Origin: Actinacidiphila paucisporea
GTDB taxonomy: Bacteria; Actinomycetota; Actinomycetes; Streptomycetales; Streptomycetaceae
DNA: 64,000 nucleotides
Assembly: GCF_900142575.1 (NCBI RefSeq)
Contig: NZ_FRBI01000008.1
Span: 226,222-290,221 of the forward strand
Direction of reading: 5' to 3'
Shown here: positions 16,735-25,762 of the stretch, piece by piece
Layout: each line of letters opens with the position of its first letter
Numbering within the stretch: position 1 is the first letter of the stretch
Program-made: the position numbers and the translations under genes
Notes under the pieces: model-generated
Told to the model about the DNA's origin: nothing
What the model saw: the letters and a program-made list of their open reading frames with translations, nothing else
The model's database searches: none

Positions 16735-18645
16735 GTGACCGCAAACCTGATCACCTTCGACCTCGTCGCCGTCGTGCTGACCGCGGCGGCCTGGCTGGCG
16801 GCCGGGACCACCGCGGCCTCCCGCCTCTCCCTGCCGGCCGCCGCGCTCACCGCGCTGGGCCTCCTGCTGACCGTCGCACGCGTCGCCCTCACGGTGCTGC
16901 TCGGCACCAGCGGCGGCTGGTGGTTCGTGCAGGAGAAGGTGGTCCTCGAGCTGCCGCTGCAGTGCGTGACCGCCGTCGCCGCCGTCGCGCTGAGCGCACC
17001 CCGGCTGACCCGTGCCGCAATGGCGCGCACCGCGCTCGACGGCGACACCACGGCGGTCGCCGTCCCGCTGTTCGCCGCCGGATACGCGGCCGCCGCCGGC
17101 CTGGTCGTCACCCTGCTCCTGGGCTACCCCACCACGGTGGCGGTCGCCCTGATCACGGTCGCGGTCGTCGTGCTCGCGGTGGTGGTGACCTGGCGGCTGC
17201 TGGACGGCAGACCGCGCGGCATCATGCTCAGCGCCGGGGGGACAGCCGTCGTGCTCGGCCTGGTCGGAGTGCTGACCACCTTCGCGGGCATCCCGAAGAC
17301 CGACGCGGGCGGCGGGCCCGCCGTCGCCTACCCGGCTGCCAAGGGCATGTCGGTGGCGTCCCTCACCGGCCCGACCTCCCCCCGGCCCGGCGGCACCGTC
17401 CGGCGCTACACCCTGGACGCGCGCACCGCGACCATCACCCTCGCCTCGGGCAAGCGGGTCGCCGCCTGGACCTTCGACGGCAAGGTGCCCGGGCCGCCGG
17501 TCACGGCCGTGCAGGGCGACCTGGTCGAGGTCACGCTGCACAACGTCGACATCGCGGCGGGCGTGTCCATCCACTGGCACGGCTACGACGTCCCGGCCGC
17601 CGAGGACGGTGCGGCCGGCCTGACGCAGGAGGCCGTCACCCCCGGGCACTCCTTCGTCTACCGCTTCCTCGCCGACCAGGTGGGCACGTACTGGTACCAC
17701 ACCCACCAGGACTCCAACCAGGGTGTGCAGAAGGGCCTCTACGGCTCGCTGGTGGTCGCACCGCGGCAGGCGAAGGCCGCGCCGACCGATCTGACGCTGC
17801 CCTTCCACACCTTCGGCGGCACCGCCGTGATCGGCGACCACGACGGCGTCGAGACCCGGTCGGCCGCGCCGGGCAGCCCGGTGCGGCTGCGGGTGGTCAA
17901 CACCGACAACGTCACGCACCGCTTCACGCTCGCCGGCGCCCCCTACCGGCTCGTCGCGGCGGACGGCAACGACCTCAACGAGCCGGGGCCGCTCACCAGG
18001 ACCGCGCTGAGCCTGGCCGCCGGCGGCCGCTACGACCTGCAACTGACCATGCCGTCCGCTTCGGTGGCACTGCTCGCCGACGACGACAGGTCCGGCGGAC
18101 TGCGGCTCGTGCCCGGCGGGGGCAAGGCCGCGGCGCCGCCGGACACCACCGCGTGGCCGGACCTGGACCTGACCTCGTACGGCAGGCCCGCCGCCCAGCC
18201 TGTCACCTCATCGAGCGCCTTCGACCGGCGCTTCACCCTGGTCCTGGACCAGGGCCTGTCGCTGTCCGGCAGGACCAAGGGCCGCGACTGGACGGTCAAC
18301 GGCCACACCTTCCCCGACGTGCCGACCCTGGTGGTGCGCAAGGGGGACCTGGTCGAGATGACGGTGGTCAACCGCAGCCTGGCCACCCATCCGTGGCATC
18401 TGCACGGCCACTCGGTCTACGTGCTGTCCAGGAACGGCGACCCGGTGACCGGCAGCCCGCTCAAGCTCGACACCTTCGACATCAAGCCCGGCGAGGTGTG
18501 GAAGGTGGCCTTCACCGCCGACAACCCCGGCCTGTGGATGGTGCACTGCCACAACCTGGTGCACGCCTCGAAGGGCATGTCGCTGAGCCTGGCCTACGAG
18601 GGGATCACCGAGCCGTTCGACATGGCGGGCATGCACGGCGACTGA
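16735..18645 (+). CDS. Multicopper oxidase with N-terminal membrane domain
   Basis: 636 residues from GTG 16735. About the first 195 residues form several hydrophobic helices that anchor the enzyme in the membrane. The rest is a multicopper oxidase: HWHGYD near residue 280, HTHQD near 322, HPWHLHGHS near 551 and HCHNLVHASKGM near 603. These are the type 1, 2 and 3 copper ligands, including a Met axial ligand, so it should be active. Such enzymes couple one-electron oxidation of phenols or metals to reduction of O2. Standard laccases lack this long membrane region. It may oxidise the exported product or copper. Confidence 0.9.
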   Translation: MTANLITFDLVAVVLTAAAWLAAGTTAASRLSLPAAALTALGLLLTVARVALTVLLGTSGGWWFVQEKVVLELPLQCVTAVAAVALSAPRLTRAAMARTALDGDTTAVAVPLFAAGYAAAAGLVVTLLLGYPTTVAVALITVAVVVLAVVVTWRLLDGRPRGIMLSAGGTAVVLGLVGVLTTFAGIPKTDAGGGPAVAYPAAKGMSVASLTGPTSPRPGGTVRRYTLDARTATITLASGKRVAAWTFDGKVPGPPVTAVQGDLVEVTLHNVDIAAGVSIHWHGYDVPAAEDGAAGLTQEAVTPGHSFVYRFLADQVGTYWYHTHQDSNQGVQKGLYGSLVVAPRQAKAAPTDLTLPFHTFGGTAVIGDHDGVETRSAAPGSPVRLRVVNTDNVTHRFTLAGAPYRLVAADGNDLNEPGPLTRTALSLAAGGRYDLQLTMPSASVALLADDDRSGGLRLVPGGGKAAAPPDTTAWPDLDLTSYGRPAAQPVTSSSAFDRRFTLVLDQGLSLSGRTKGRDWTVNGHTFPDVPTLVVRKGDLVEMTVVNRSLATHPWHLHGHSVYVLSRNGDPVTGSPLKLDTFDIKPGEVWKVAFTADNPGLWMVHCHNLVHASKGMSLSLAYEGITEPFDMAGMHGD

Positions 18646-18665
18646 CCGCCCGTACGGCCCCATGA

Positions 18666-18706
18666 CTCCGCCCGCCGGCGCGTACGGCCGCAACCGGCGG
18701 GCGGAG
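18666..18706. terminator. Bidirectional hairpin terminator
   Basis: Perfect 13-bp stem CTCCGCCCGCCGG/CCGGCGGGCGGAG (18666-18678 with 18694-18706) between the convergent multicopper oxidase and MFS genes. Confidence 0.75.
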
Positions 18707-18762
18707 ACGTGTCCGCAGCGGCGATCACCCTGCCAGGGGCGGGGCCAGCGGCCGCCCGGTTG

Positions 18763-19962
18763 TCAGGCGCAGGATCTGATGGACCGCCGCCCGATCCACA
18801 CCGCGACCACCGCGACGGCGAACTCGGCGGCCACCAGCCACCACCCGGCCTGGTAGCCGCCCCGGCCGTCCGAGAGCAGCCCGAAGGTGGTCGGGCCGAC
18901 GACGTAGCCGGCGAAGAAGCCCATCGACACCAGGCCCGAGGCGTGGCCGGTGCGCCCGAAACCGCTGCCCTGGGTCACCGCCACCATCGTCACCGCGTTG
19001 GCGGCCGCGGCCGAGCCGCCCAGGCCCACCGCGCCCACCCAGATCAGCCAGTGGCCGCCGGTGGACGCCGGGATGAGCGCGGCGAAGGCGATCGCGGCGA
19101 CCGCGAGCACCAGCAGCGACTTGGGGATGTCGGTCATACGGTTCGCGTAGCGCGACCACAGCAGCCGGGAGGCCACCCCCGAGACGCCGATGGCCGAGAT
19201 CAGCGCGCCGGCCTCGGTGCTGCCCAGGCCCAGCCGTTGATGCGCGTAGAGCGCGAGATAGGTGTTGAGCGAGGCGAGGCCGGCGCCGATGAAGAGCGAG
19301 TAGCCCATCAGCCACTGGGTGGCGCGGTTGGGCGGGGCGGGCAGCGCGAACGCCCGGGCGGGCGGGCCCGACGCGTCGCGGGGCAGCGCGACGGCCGCGA
19401 TGGAGGCGGCCGCGGCGATGGGCACCACCAGCAGCACCGCGGTGCGCCAGGAGGTCGCGCGGGCCAGGCTGGGCAGCACCAGGCCCGCGATGAGCGCCGC
19501 GAGCGGAACCCCGGACTGCTTGACGCCGATCGCGAACGCCCGCTTGCCGGGCGGCACATGGGCGGCGATCAGCTTGTTGGTCGAGGGGTTGGACAGCGAC
19601 TGCGGTATCCCGGCGATCAGCACCGCGATCAGCAGCAGCCAGTACGTGTGCCCGGCCGCCACCAGTGCGAAGTCCGCCGCTATCAGCCCGGAGAGCAGGA
19701 TGAAGGCCCGCCGGGCGCCGAAGGTGTCGGTGAAGTGCCCGGCGAACAGCGACAGGACGGTCGCGGTGCCGAACGCCGCGGACGTCAGGTAGCCCAACTG
19801 CGACTTGGTGATGTGCAGGTCGGCGATGACGAAGGGGGCGAGCGAGCCGATGGTGTAGAGGATGAACATCGAAAGACCCATGCCCCCGGCGAGCAGCGGC
19901 ACCAGGACCCGCGGCGTCTGCTTGGCCGGTGCGGCGGCTTTCTGTGCCGAGTCGGTGGTCAT
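18763..19962 (-). CDS. MFS transporter, 12-helix type
   Basis: 399-residue major facilitator with about 12 transmembrane segments. The loop after helix 2 reads FAGHFTDTFGARR, the conserved MFS region, and the central loop is short. Substrate cannot be predicted. It lies 69 bp downstream of the DHA2 exporter on the same strand, in front of which a GAGCAATT motif occurs, and ends convergently with the multicopper oxidase gene. A role in export of the metabolite or uptake of a precursor is possible. ATG 19962 has only a weak distant purine site. Confidence 0.9.
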   Translation of the reverse strand: MTTDSAQKAAAPAKQTPRVLVPLLAGGMGLSMFILYTIGSLAPFVIADLHITKSQLGYLTSAAFGTATVLSLFAGHFTDTFGARRAFILLSGLIAADFALVAAGHTYWLLLIAVLIAGIPQSLSNPSTNKLIAAHVPPGKRAFAIGVKQSGVPLAALIAGLVLPSLARATSWRTAVLLVVPIAAAASIAAVALPRDASGPPARAFALPAPPNRATQWLMGYSLFIGAGLASLNTYLALYAHQRLGLGSTEAGALISAIGVSGVASRLLWSRYANRMTDIPKSLLVLAVAAIAFAALIPASTGGHWLIWVGAVGLGGSAAAANAVTMVAVTQGSGFGRTGHASGLVSMGFFAGYVVGPTTFGLLSDGRGGYQAGWWLVAAEFAVAVVAVWIGRRSIRSCA

Positions 19963-20004
19963 GTGTGTCAGGCTGGCCTCGCGGCGCCCCGTCCTCCACT
20001 CCTG

Positions 20005-20012
20005 AATTGCTC
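20005..20012 (-). promoter_or_regulatory. GAGCAATT motif
   Basis: Minus-strand GAGCAATT, 43-50 bp upstream of the MFS start at 19962 and in the same orientation; lies in the gap between the two MFS genes. Confidence 0.35.
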
Positions 20013-20031
20013 GCCCGCCCGATCTCCGGGA

Positions 20032-21579
20032 TCAGAGCCCGGCGGGCATTCCGTCGCCGCTCAGCGCGGCCAGGTCGCTCTTGCGCACCTTGATCACGAA
20101 CAGCGAGATCAGGAACGCGACGCCGATGATCACCACGCCGGCCAGATAGGCGGTGGTGACGCCGTGGGTGAGCACCGCGTCCGCCCACTTCGTCGGCAGG
20201 TTGCCGGACTTGGCGAAGTCGGCCTTCTGCCGCGGTGTGCCGGTGGCCATGAAGTCCGCCACCTGCTTCCTGCCCTCGCTGCGGCTCGCCGAGCCGAAGA
20301 CGGTCACCAGTATGGACAGGCCGAGCGCGCCGCCCACCCCCTGCATCGCGTTGAGCAGCCCGGAGGCGGCGCCGGCCTGCTGCTGTGCGATACCGGAGAC
20401 CGCGGTCAGGGTGAGGGTGACGAAGGTCAGGCCGAGGCCGAGGCCGAAGACGATCATCGGCCCCATCACCCCGGTGACGTAGCTGCTGTCGGGTGCGATC
20501 CGGGTGAACCACACCATCGACACGGTCGTGACGGCCGTGCCCACGATGAGGAAGGGCTTGGGGCCGAACCGGGGGAGCAGCTTCTGGGCCAGCGTCGCCG
20601 CCACGCCGATCGCGCCGGTCACCGGCAGGAAGCCGATGCCGGTCTTGATCGCGCTGTAGCCCAGCACGTTCTGCACGTAGATCACCAGGAAGAAGATCAG
20701 GCCGAGCAGGCAGCCGCCGAGCGCCAGCATGATCGCGTAACTGCCGGCCCTGTTGCGGTCGGCGAAGAGCGACAGCGGGGTGATGGGGTCGCTGGTCCTG
20801 TGCTCCTGCACCACGAACAGCGCGAGCAGCACGACGGCGGCGACGAACGCGCCGATCGTCCAGCCGTCCCGCCAGCCGTCGTCGGCGGCCCGGATGAAGC
20901 CGTAGACCAGCGAGGACATGCCCAGGGTCGAGGTGAGCGCGCCCAGCAGGTCGAACCTGCTGGAATGCCGGGGCGACTCGTCGATGTACAGCGGGGCCAG
21001 CAGCGCCACCGCGAGGCCGATCGGCAGGTTGACGAAGAAGATCCAGCGCCAGTCCAGCCACTGCACCAGCACACCGCCGGCCAGCAGGCCGATCGCGCCG
21101 CCGCCGCCGGAGACGGCCGCGTAGACGCCGAAGGCCTTGGTGCGCGCCGGCCCCTCGGGGAAGGTGGTGGTGATCAGCGCCAGCGAGGTGGTCGAGGCGA
21201 TGGCGCCGCCGATGCCCTGGACGGCCCGGGCGGCGAGCAGTTGCCAGGGCTCCTGGGCGAGTCCGGCCGCCAGCGAGGCGAGGGTGAACAGCGAGATGCC
21301 CGCGACGAAGACCCGGCGCCGGCCGAGGATGTCACCGGCCCTGCCGCCGAGCAGCAGCAGTCCGCCGAATGTCAGGGTGTAGGCGTTGATGACCCAGGAC
21401 AGGCCCGAGGTGGAGAAGTTCAGCGCGTCCTTGATGTGCGGGTTGGCGATGTTCACGATGGTGGAGTCGAGAACCACCATCAACTGGCAGGTCACGATCA
21501 CCGTGAGCGCGATGCCGGGCCGCCCGGCCCGGCGGGCGGCGCCTCTGGTCGAAGGCACGGATAACTGATCCGTAGTCAA
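20032..21579 (-). CDS. MFS drug exporter, DHA2 family
   Basis: 515 residues if the TTG at 21579 (GGGAG five bases upstream) is the start; GTG 21558 is an alternative. Fourteen-helix exporter with MVVLDSTIVNIANP in helix 1 (DHA2 hallmark), GGRAGDILGRR after helix 2 and a long extracytoplasmic loop before the last helices. It is probably a proton-coupled drug or metabolite pump. With the TTG start it contains a TTA codon at codon 6 (21562-21564), which would make it dependent on the bldA tRNA. It is divergent from the SnoaL-like gene and lies upstream of a second MFS gene. Confidence 0.92.
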   Translation of the reverse strand: MTTDQLSVPSTRGAARRAGRPGIALTVIVTCQLMVVLDSTIVNIANPHIKDALNFSTSGLSWVINAYTLTFGGLLLLGGRAGDILGRRRVFVAGISLFTLASLAAGLAQEPWQLLAARAVQGIGGAIASTTSLALITTTFPEGPARTKAFGVYAAVSGGGGAIGLLAGGVLVQWLDWRWIFFVNLPIGLAVALLAPLYIDESPRHSSRFDLLGALTSTLGMSSLVYGFIRAADDGWRDGWTIGAFVAAVVLLALFVVQEHRTSDPITPLSLFADRNRAGSYAIMLALGGCLLGLIFFLVIYVQNVLGYSAIKTGIGFLPVTGAIGVAATLAQKLLPRFGPKPFLIVGTAVTTVSMVWFTRIAPDSSYVTGVMGPMIVFGLGLGLTFVTLTLTAVSGIAQQQAGAASGLLNAMQGVGGALGLSILVTVFGSASRSEGRKQVADFMATGTPRQKADFAKSGNLPTKWADAVLTHGVTTAYLAGVVIIGVAFLISLFVIKVRKSDLAALSGDGMPAGL

Positions 21580-21688
21580 GACAGCTCCCGGGTGTGGTCC
21601 GGCGATTCCGGACGGAACAGATCGCTGCCACCCTGACACCCGCGCCGTGCCGGGCGCCAGTTGTGTCGGCCAACTCCCGTGAAAAATT

Positions 21689-21696
21689 GAGCAATC
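21689..21696 (+). promoter_or_regulatory. GAGCAATC motif
   Basis: ATTGAGCAATCGTGGCGATG, 92-99 bp upstream of the SnoaL-like gene, in the divergent promoter region. It matches the copy upstream of the SARP gene (GAGCAATCCGGGCGATG) at 15 of 17 positions. Confidence 0.45.
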
Positions 21697-21787
21697 GTGG
21701 CGATGATCGCGCCAGCGCACCGGGTGAGACTCGAAGTCCCGTGCCGCGGATCACCCCGGCGCGGCAGCACCCGCCGGAAGGATCACC

Positions 21788-22204
21788 ATGTCGGAGCAGA
21801 TCAAGGAGCTGGTGGGCAAGCTCTACGACGGGCTCGCCAAGGCCGACGTCGAGGCGATCGTGGCGCTGTTCGACCCCTCGGTGGAGATCGAGACCCCGCC
21901 GTCGCTGCCCTGGTCCAAGGGCAGCTACAGCGGCATCGAGGGCGCCGTCGCCTACTTCACCAGCGCCCTGGAATACCTGGAGGAGACCGGCTTCAGTGTC
22001 GACGAGGTCCGCGTGGACGGCGAGTGGGCCGCGGCGATCGGCGACTGGACCGGCCGCTTCCGCGCCTCCGGCGGCGAGTTCGACGTGCGCTTCGTGCACT
22101 TCTGGCTGTTCCGCGACGGAAAGGTCGTGAAGGGCTCCGGAATCTCCGACACCGTCGGGATCGTCAGGGCCTACGCACCCGACTCGGTGCCGGCCGTCGG
22201 CTGA
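21788..22204 (+). CDS. SnoaL/NTF2-like fold protein
   Basis: 138 residues with the pattern of the SnoaL-like/ketosteroid-isomerase superfamily: helical start (VGKLYDGLAKAD), LFDPSVEIETPP, FxxAL helix, and a C-terminal beta sheet with FVHFWLFRDGKVV. This cone fold serves cyclases, isomerases, hydroxylases and simple binding proteins, so the reaction cannot be named. ATG is preceded by GGAAGG. It is followed by a strong hairpin and then by the first halogenase gene. A tailoring role in the biosynthetic pathway is plausible. Confidence 0.85.
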   Translation: MSEQIKELVGKLYDGLAKADVEAIVALFDPSVEIETPPSLPWSKGSYSGIEGAVAYFTSALEYLEETGFSVDEVRVDGEWAAAIGDWTGRFRASGGEFDVRFVHFWLFRDGKVVKGSGISDTVGIVRAYAPDSVPAVG

Positions 22205-22229
22205 CCGGCGCTCCCGTTGTCCGGTCTTT

Positions 22230-22263
22230 TGGTTTTCTCCGCGGAAGGACGCGGAGAAAACCA
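22230..22263 (+). terminator. Hairpin terminator after the SnoaL-like gene
   Basis: Perfect 13-bp stem TGGTTTTCTCCGC/GCGGAGAAAACCA (22230-22242 with 22251-22263), 8-base loop, 26 bp after the stop. It is unusually AT-rich for the locus and could alternatively be an operator for the halogenase downstream. Confidence 0.65.
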
Positions 22264-22271
22264 GAGCAATG
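22264..22271 (+). promoter_or_regulatory. GAGCAATG motif
   Basis: GAGCAATGCGG directly abutting the preceding hairpin, 66-73 bp upstream of the first halogenase-like gene and in its orientation. Confidence 0.35.
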
Positions 22272-22336
22272 CGGAAGTCGCAGCCCGGTGACCGCGTGCC
22301 TAGCATCGGCACACGGACCTATCTGAGGAGGGCCTG

Positions 22337-24130
22337 TTGGCTGCACAACGAAAGGCGACCGAGCCGCAGGAACGCATCCGCGCCGATGTGTGCGTGATCG
22401 GTTCCGGGGTTGTCGGGCTGATCAACACCATCGCGATGGCGAAACGCGGACTGTCCGTCGTCTGCGTCGACCAGCCCTCCGAGAAGCAGCTTGCGAGCTA
22501 CAAGGTCGGCGAGTCGCTGCTCATCTACTCCAATGCGTTTCTGCGGGTACTCGGCGAAATAGACGACGAACTGAACAACTCCTTCCAGAAGGACGGCTTC
22601 TGGATGGCCTACGGCATGGAAGGGCGTACGAGTTTCGACGACAGCGTCTCGGAATGGGGTTTCGAGAGCGAACTCCCGCAGCGCTGGATCGACAACTACT
22701 ACGACCCGAAGTTCGCCCGGGTGATGTTCCAGGACTCGCAGATCGTCCGGCCGGAGATCGAGGCCGTCCTGCGCGAGCGGGCCCGTACCACCGAAGGCGT
22801 CACCTTCCTCGACCGCGGCCTGGTGCGCGATGTCGAACTGGGCGCGGGCGACGGCGACCACCTGCTGACCTGGTCGTCGCGGGACCGCAGCGAGAGCGGC
22901 GAGATCGCGGCCCGCTGGATGGTCGACTGCTCGGGGCGCGCGCGCTTCCTGGCCAAGAAGTTCGGCCACGACAAGCCGCTGCGCGACGAGTTCAGCACCA
23001 CCGCCGCCTGGGCGCAGTTCGCCAACTGCACCGACGACCTGTTCGACGACCGCTGGGAGTACCACTTCCCCGACGGCGTCGTGGCCCGCCGCGAGCGCAA
23101 CACCCTGCACCTGTGGGGCGACAACTACTGGATCTGGATCATCCGGCTGGCCGGCGACCGGGTCAGCGTCGGCGTCACCTACCACCGCGGCCGGCCCCCG
23201 GAGGACGGCAACGCGCGGGACGTCTTCTGGAAGATCCTGCGGCGCTACCCGGTGCTCGACTGGCTGCACGAGGACGACGTGCTGGAGTTCAGCGCGTACA
23301 AGGACGTCCAGCACATCACCGACACCTTCGTCTCCGACCGCCGCTACGCCATGGTCGGCGACGCCTCCTCGATCATCGACGCCTACTACAGCCAGGGCAT
23401 CTCGCTGTCGATGGTCGGCTCCTGGCACATCGCCAACATCGCCCAGAGCGACGTGCAGGACAGCCGGCTCGACACCGGCTACATCGACCACGTCAACAAC
23501 TCGCTGACCGCCGACTGGCGGATCATGCGCTCGATGGTCCACTCCAAGTACAGCCCGGCCATCGCCGACAGCCGCTTCTTCATCCTCGACCACCTGCTCG
23601 ACCTGACGATCTTCGGCGCCGCGATGCTCGGCCGCTTCCGGGCCACCCGCTGGCTGATCGAGACCGAGGGGCGCACCAGCGCCGAGCAGGACGAGCAGCG
23701 GCACCTGCGGGAGGGGCTCGGGCGGCGGCTGTACCTGTCGCAGTCCGCGCCCTGGCACAAGATCGACCCGCAGCGGGTGGCGACCATCGTGGAGAACTGG
23801 CACCGCGGCCTGGAGGAGCGGGCCGTGTGGCGGCTGGAGAACGGCGAGCAGCTGCCCGCCACCAAGGCCGCGATGCGCGCCTACGCGGCCCTGCCGGGCC
23901 TGTGGCGGCTGCCGTACCTCGACCGGCTGCCCAAGGCCGACCTGACGCTGCGGCCCAGGGACGAGCCGGAGTTCACCTACGTCAAGGGCAACGAGTACCG
24001 GCCGCCGCTGATGGCCGTGTCCGGCACCCTGCTGCTCGCCCTGGTCGGTGCGGGCACCGCGTACGACATCGCCGACACCCGCATCCGCAAGATGCGCAGG
24101 ACATGGCGGGGGCTCAGGGGCCGGCGCTGA
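22337..24130 (+). CDS. FAD-dependent halogenase-like oxygenase with C-terminal membrane helix
   Basis: 597 residues from TTG 22337 (GAGGAGG upstream). FAD-binding GSGVVG at 22-27 and KVGESL at 56-61 match flavin-dependent halogenases, and Lys85 in FQKDGF sits where the catalytic lysine is expected. The diagnostic WxWxIP motif reads WIWIIR (265-270), so the proline is missing and halogenation is less certain. A hydrophobic helix at about 562-582 may tether it to the membrane. It is longer than usual for the family. It may be a halogenase on a carrier-bound substrate, or a relative that hydroxylates. It likely uses reduced flavin from the reductase at 45186. Confidence 0.85.
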   Translation: MAAQRKATEPQERIRADVCVIGSGVVGLINTIAMAKRGLSVVCVDQPSEKQLASYKVGESLLIYSNAFLRVLGEIDDELNNSFQKDGFWMAYGMEGRTSFDDSVSEWGFESELPQRWIDNYYDPKFARVMFQDSQIVRPEIEAVLRERARTTEGVTFLDRGLVRDVELGAGDGDHLLTWSSRDRSESGEIAARWMVDCSGRARFLAKKFGHDKPLRDEFSTTAAWAQFANCTDDLFDDRWEYHFPDGVVARRERNTLHLWGDNYWIWIIRLAGDRVSVGVTYHRGRPPEDGNARDVFWKILRRYPVLDWLHEDDVLEFSAYKDVQHITDTFVSDRRYAMVGDASSIIDAYYSQGISLSMVGSWHIANIAQSDVQDSRLDTGYIDHVNNSLTADWRIMRSMVHSKYSPAIADSRFFILDHLLDLTIFGAAMLGRFRATRWLIETEGRTSAEQDEQRHLREGLGRRLYLSQSAPWHKIDPQRVATIVENWHRGLEERAVWRLENGEQLPATKAAMRAYAALPGLWRLPYLDRLPKADLTLRPRDEPEFTYVKGNEYRPPLMAVSGTLLLALVGAGTAYDIADTRIRKMRRTWRGLRGRR

Positions 24131-24153
24131 CCGGCACAGCGCGCCGCCCGGGC

Positions 24154-24187
24154 CGGCCATGGCCCGGGTGGCCCCTGGCCATGGCCG
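24154..24187 (+). terminator. Hairpin between two halogenase genes
   Basis: Arms CGGCCATGGCC and GGCCATGGCCG (24154-24164 with 24177-24187) around a 12-base loop, 23 bp after the stop of the first halogenase-like gene. Likely terminator; the second halogenase then has its own promoter in the more AT-rich stretch 24260-24300. Confidence 0.6.
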
Positions 24188-24322
24188 TGCCCCTGGCCCC
24201 TGGCTCCTGGCTGCCCAAGGACCTCCGCCGACGCGGGTCCACCGCGTTCCGCACGGTTCCAGAACGTATATAGAAATCCCTGAGACCGCGCCGAGAATAA
24301 TGGCGGCAAGCGCGGTTGATCA

Positions 24323-24330
24323 GAGCAACC
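24323..24330 (+). promoter_or_regulatory. GAGCAACC, degenerate GAGCAAT motif
   Basis: GAGCAACC, 71-78 bp upstream of the second halogenase gene and in its orientation. It has one mismatch to the family core, so it is weaker evidence than the other copies. Confidence 0.25.
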
Positions 24331-24400
24331 GACCACATGTCGATATGCCGCACCGCGGCAGAAGGACCGCGACCGGATCGGACTAGCGGAAGGTCTTCGC

Positions 24401-25684
24401 ATGCGACCCAATCCCTACGGGGTACCGGAAGAATACGATGTCATCGTGATCGGCGGCGGGCCGGCGGGAGCGACGACGGGTGGGCTGCTCGCAAAGCGCG
24501 GCCACCGGGTGCTCGTGCTCGACCGCGAGCGTTTCCCGAGGTATCACGTCGGGGAATCGCTCATCCCCGCGTTCATGCGCCCCATGGAGGAAATGGGAAT
24601 CACCCAGCGCATGGACGAGCGCGGCTTCGAGCGCAAGAACGGCGGCACCCTGGTCTGGGGCAACGAGCAGGTCCCGTGGAACTTCTCGTTCGTGGAGGGC
24701 ACCGCCTACACCCACGCCTTCCACACCCGGCGCGCCGACATGGACTCGCTGATCCTGGACCGGGCCCGTGAGCTGGGCGTCTTCATCATCGAGGACGCCA
24801 CGGTCAAGGAGCCCATCGAGGAGGACGGCCGGGTCACCGGGGTGCGCTACACCCTGCGCGGCGCCGACCGCCCCTACGAGGCCAGGGCCAAGCTGGTGGT
24901 CGACGCCTCCGGCCAGTCGCGGCTGCTCAGCCGCCGCTACGCCGACGTCACCTGGCACGAGGAACTGCGGAACGTCGCTGTGTGGACGTACTTCGACAAC
25001 TGCGAGCGGCTGGCGGGCGACGAGTACACCAACATCCTCATCGAGGGCCTGGACGACGGCTGGTTCTGGGCGATCCCGCTGGACAAGGGCACCATCAGCG
25101 TCGGCTACGTGACCCGGTCCTCGCTGGCCGGCCAGTCCGACGAGAAGCTGCCCGACCTCTTCATGACCGAGATGGAGAAGTCCACCAAGCTCAAGAAGAT
25201 GCTGACGCCCGCCAACCAGGCGGCCGGCTGGCGTTCGGCCCGGGACTGGTCGTACACCAGCACCCAGTTCCACGGCAACGGCTGGGTGTGCGTGGGCGAC
25301 TCCGCGGCCTTCGTCGACCCGCTGTTCTCCACCGGCGTGGCGCTGGCCACCCTGGCGGGCAGCACGCTGGCGAAGATCGTCGACGAGATCCTCAAGCACC
25401 CGCAGATCGAGGCCGCGGCGCTGGACCGCTACGCGACGGCCTACCGGGGCTTCTTCGACGAGATCCGGATGTTCGTGGAGCGGTTCTACGACCGCACCAA
25501 GTACAAGGAGTTCTACTACAGCCTGGCCTCGGAGATGGTCGACCCCGACCACGAGCGGACCCCGAACGCCAACTTCGTGCAGCTCATCTCCGGGCTCAGC
25601 GGCAAGCACCCGATGCTCAACCTCCACATGGAGGACCTGATCGCGGGTGCAGAAGCCGGTCAGGAGACCGCTGCCTCGGCCTGA
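24401..25684 (+). CDS. FADH2-dependent halogenase
   Basis: 427 residues, the typical length of PCP-type flavin halogenases. FAD motif GGGPAG at 18-23, VGESLIP at 50-56, catalytic-type Lys79 in ERKNGG, and a complete WFWAIP motif at 221-226 (WxWxIP, which excludes normal monooxygenation). GDSAAFVDP near 297 closes the FAD site. The likely reaction is chlorination or bromination of an electron-rich ring, possibly pyrrolyl, on a carrier protein. It needs a flavin reductase; one is encoded at 45186. It has a good GGAAGG ribosome site and precedes the PKS genes by 382 bp. Confidence 0.94.
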   Translation: MRPNPYGVPEEYDVIVIGGGPAGATTGGLLAKRGHRVLVLDRERFPRYHVGESLIPAFMRPMEEMGITQRMDERGFERKNGGTLVWGNEQVPWNFSFVEGTAYTHAFHTRRADMDSLILDRARELGVFIIEDATVKEPIEEDGRVTGVRYTLRGADRPYEARAKLVVDASGQSRLLSRRYADVTWHEELRNVAVWTYFDNCERLAGDEYTNILIEGLDDGWFWAIPLDKGTISVGYVTRSSLAGQSDEKLPDLFMTEMEKSTKLKKMLTPANQAAGWRSARDWSYTSTQFHGNGWVCVGDSAAFVDPLFSTGVALATLAGSTLAKIVDEILKHPQIEAAALDRYATAYRGFFDEIRMFVERFYDRTKYKEFYYSLASEMVDPDHERTPNANFVQLISGLSGKHPMLNLHMEDLIAGAEAGQETAASA

Positions 25685-25762
25685 CCCGGCCCGGCGGCGC
25701 GAGCACGCCGACTTCCACAGCGCGTCCGCATCCATGCCCGTGCGGACGGGCTGTGGAATTAG

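Noticed and set aside
18709..21564. Plus-strand 951-codon open frame opposite the two MFS genes
   Set aside because: Gln/Arg/Gly/His-rich without hydrophobic segments or motifs, while the minus strand encodes two clear transporters.
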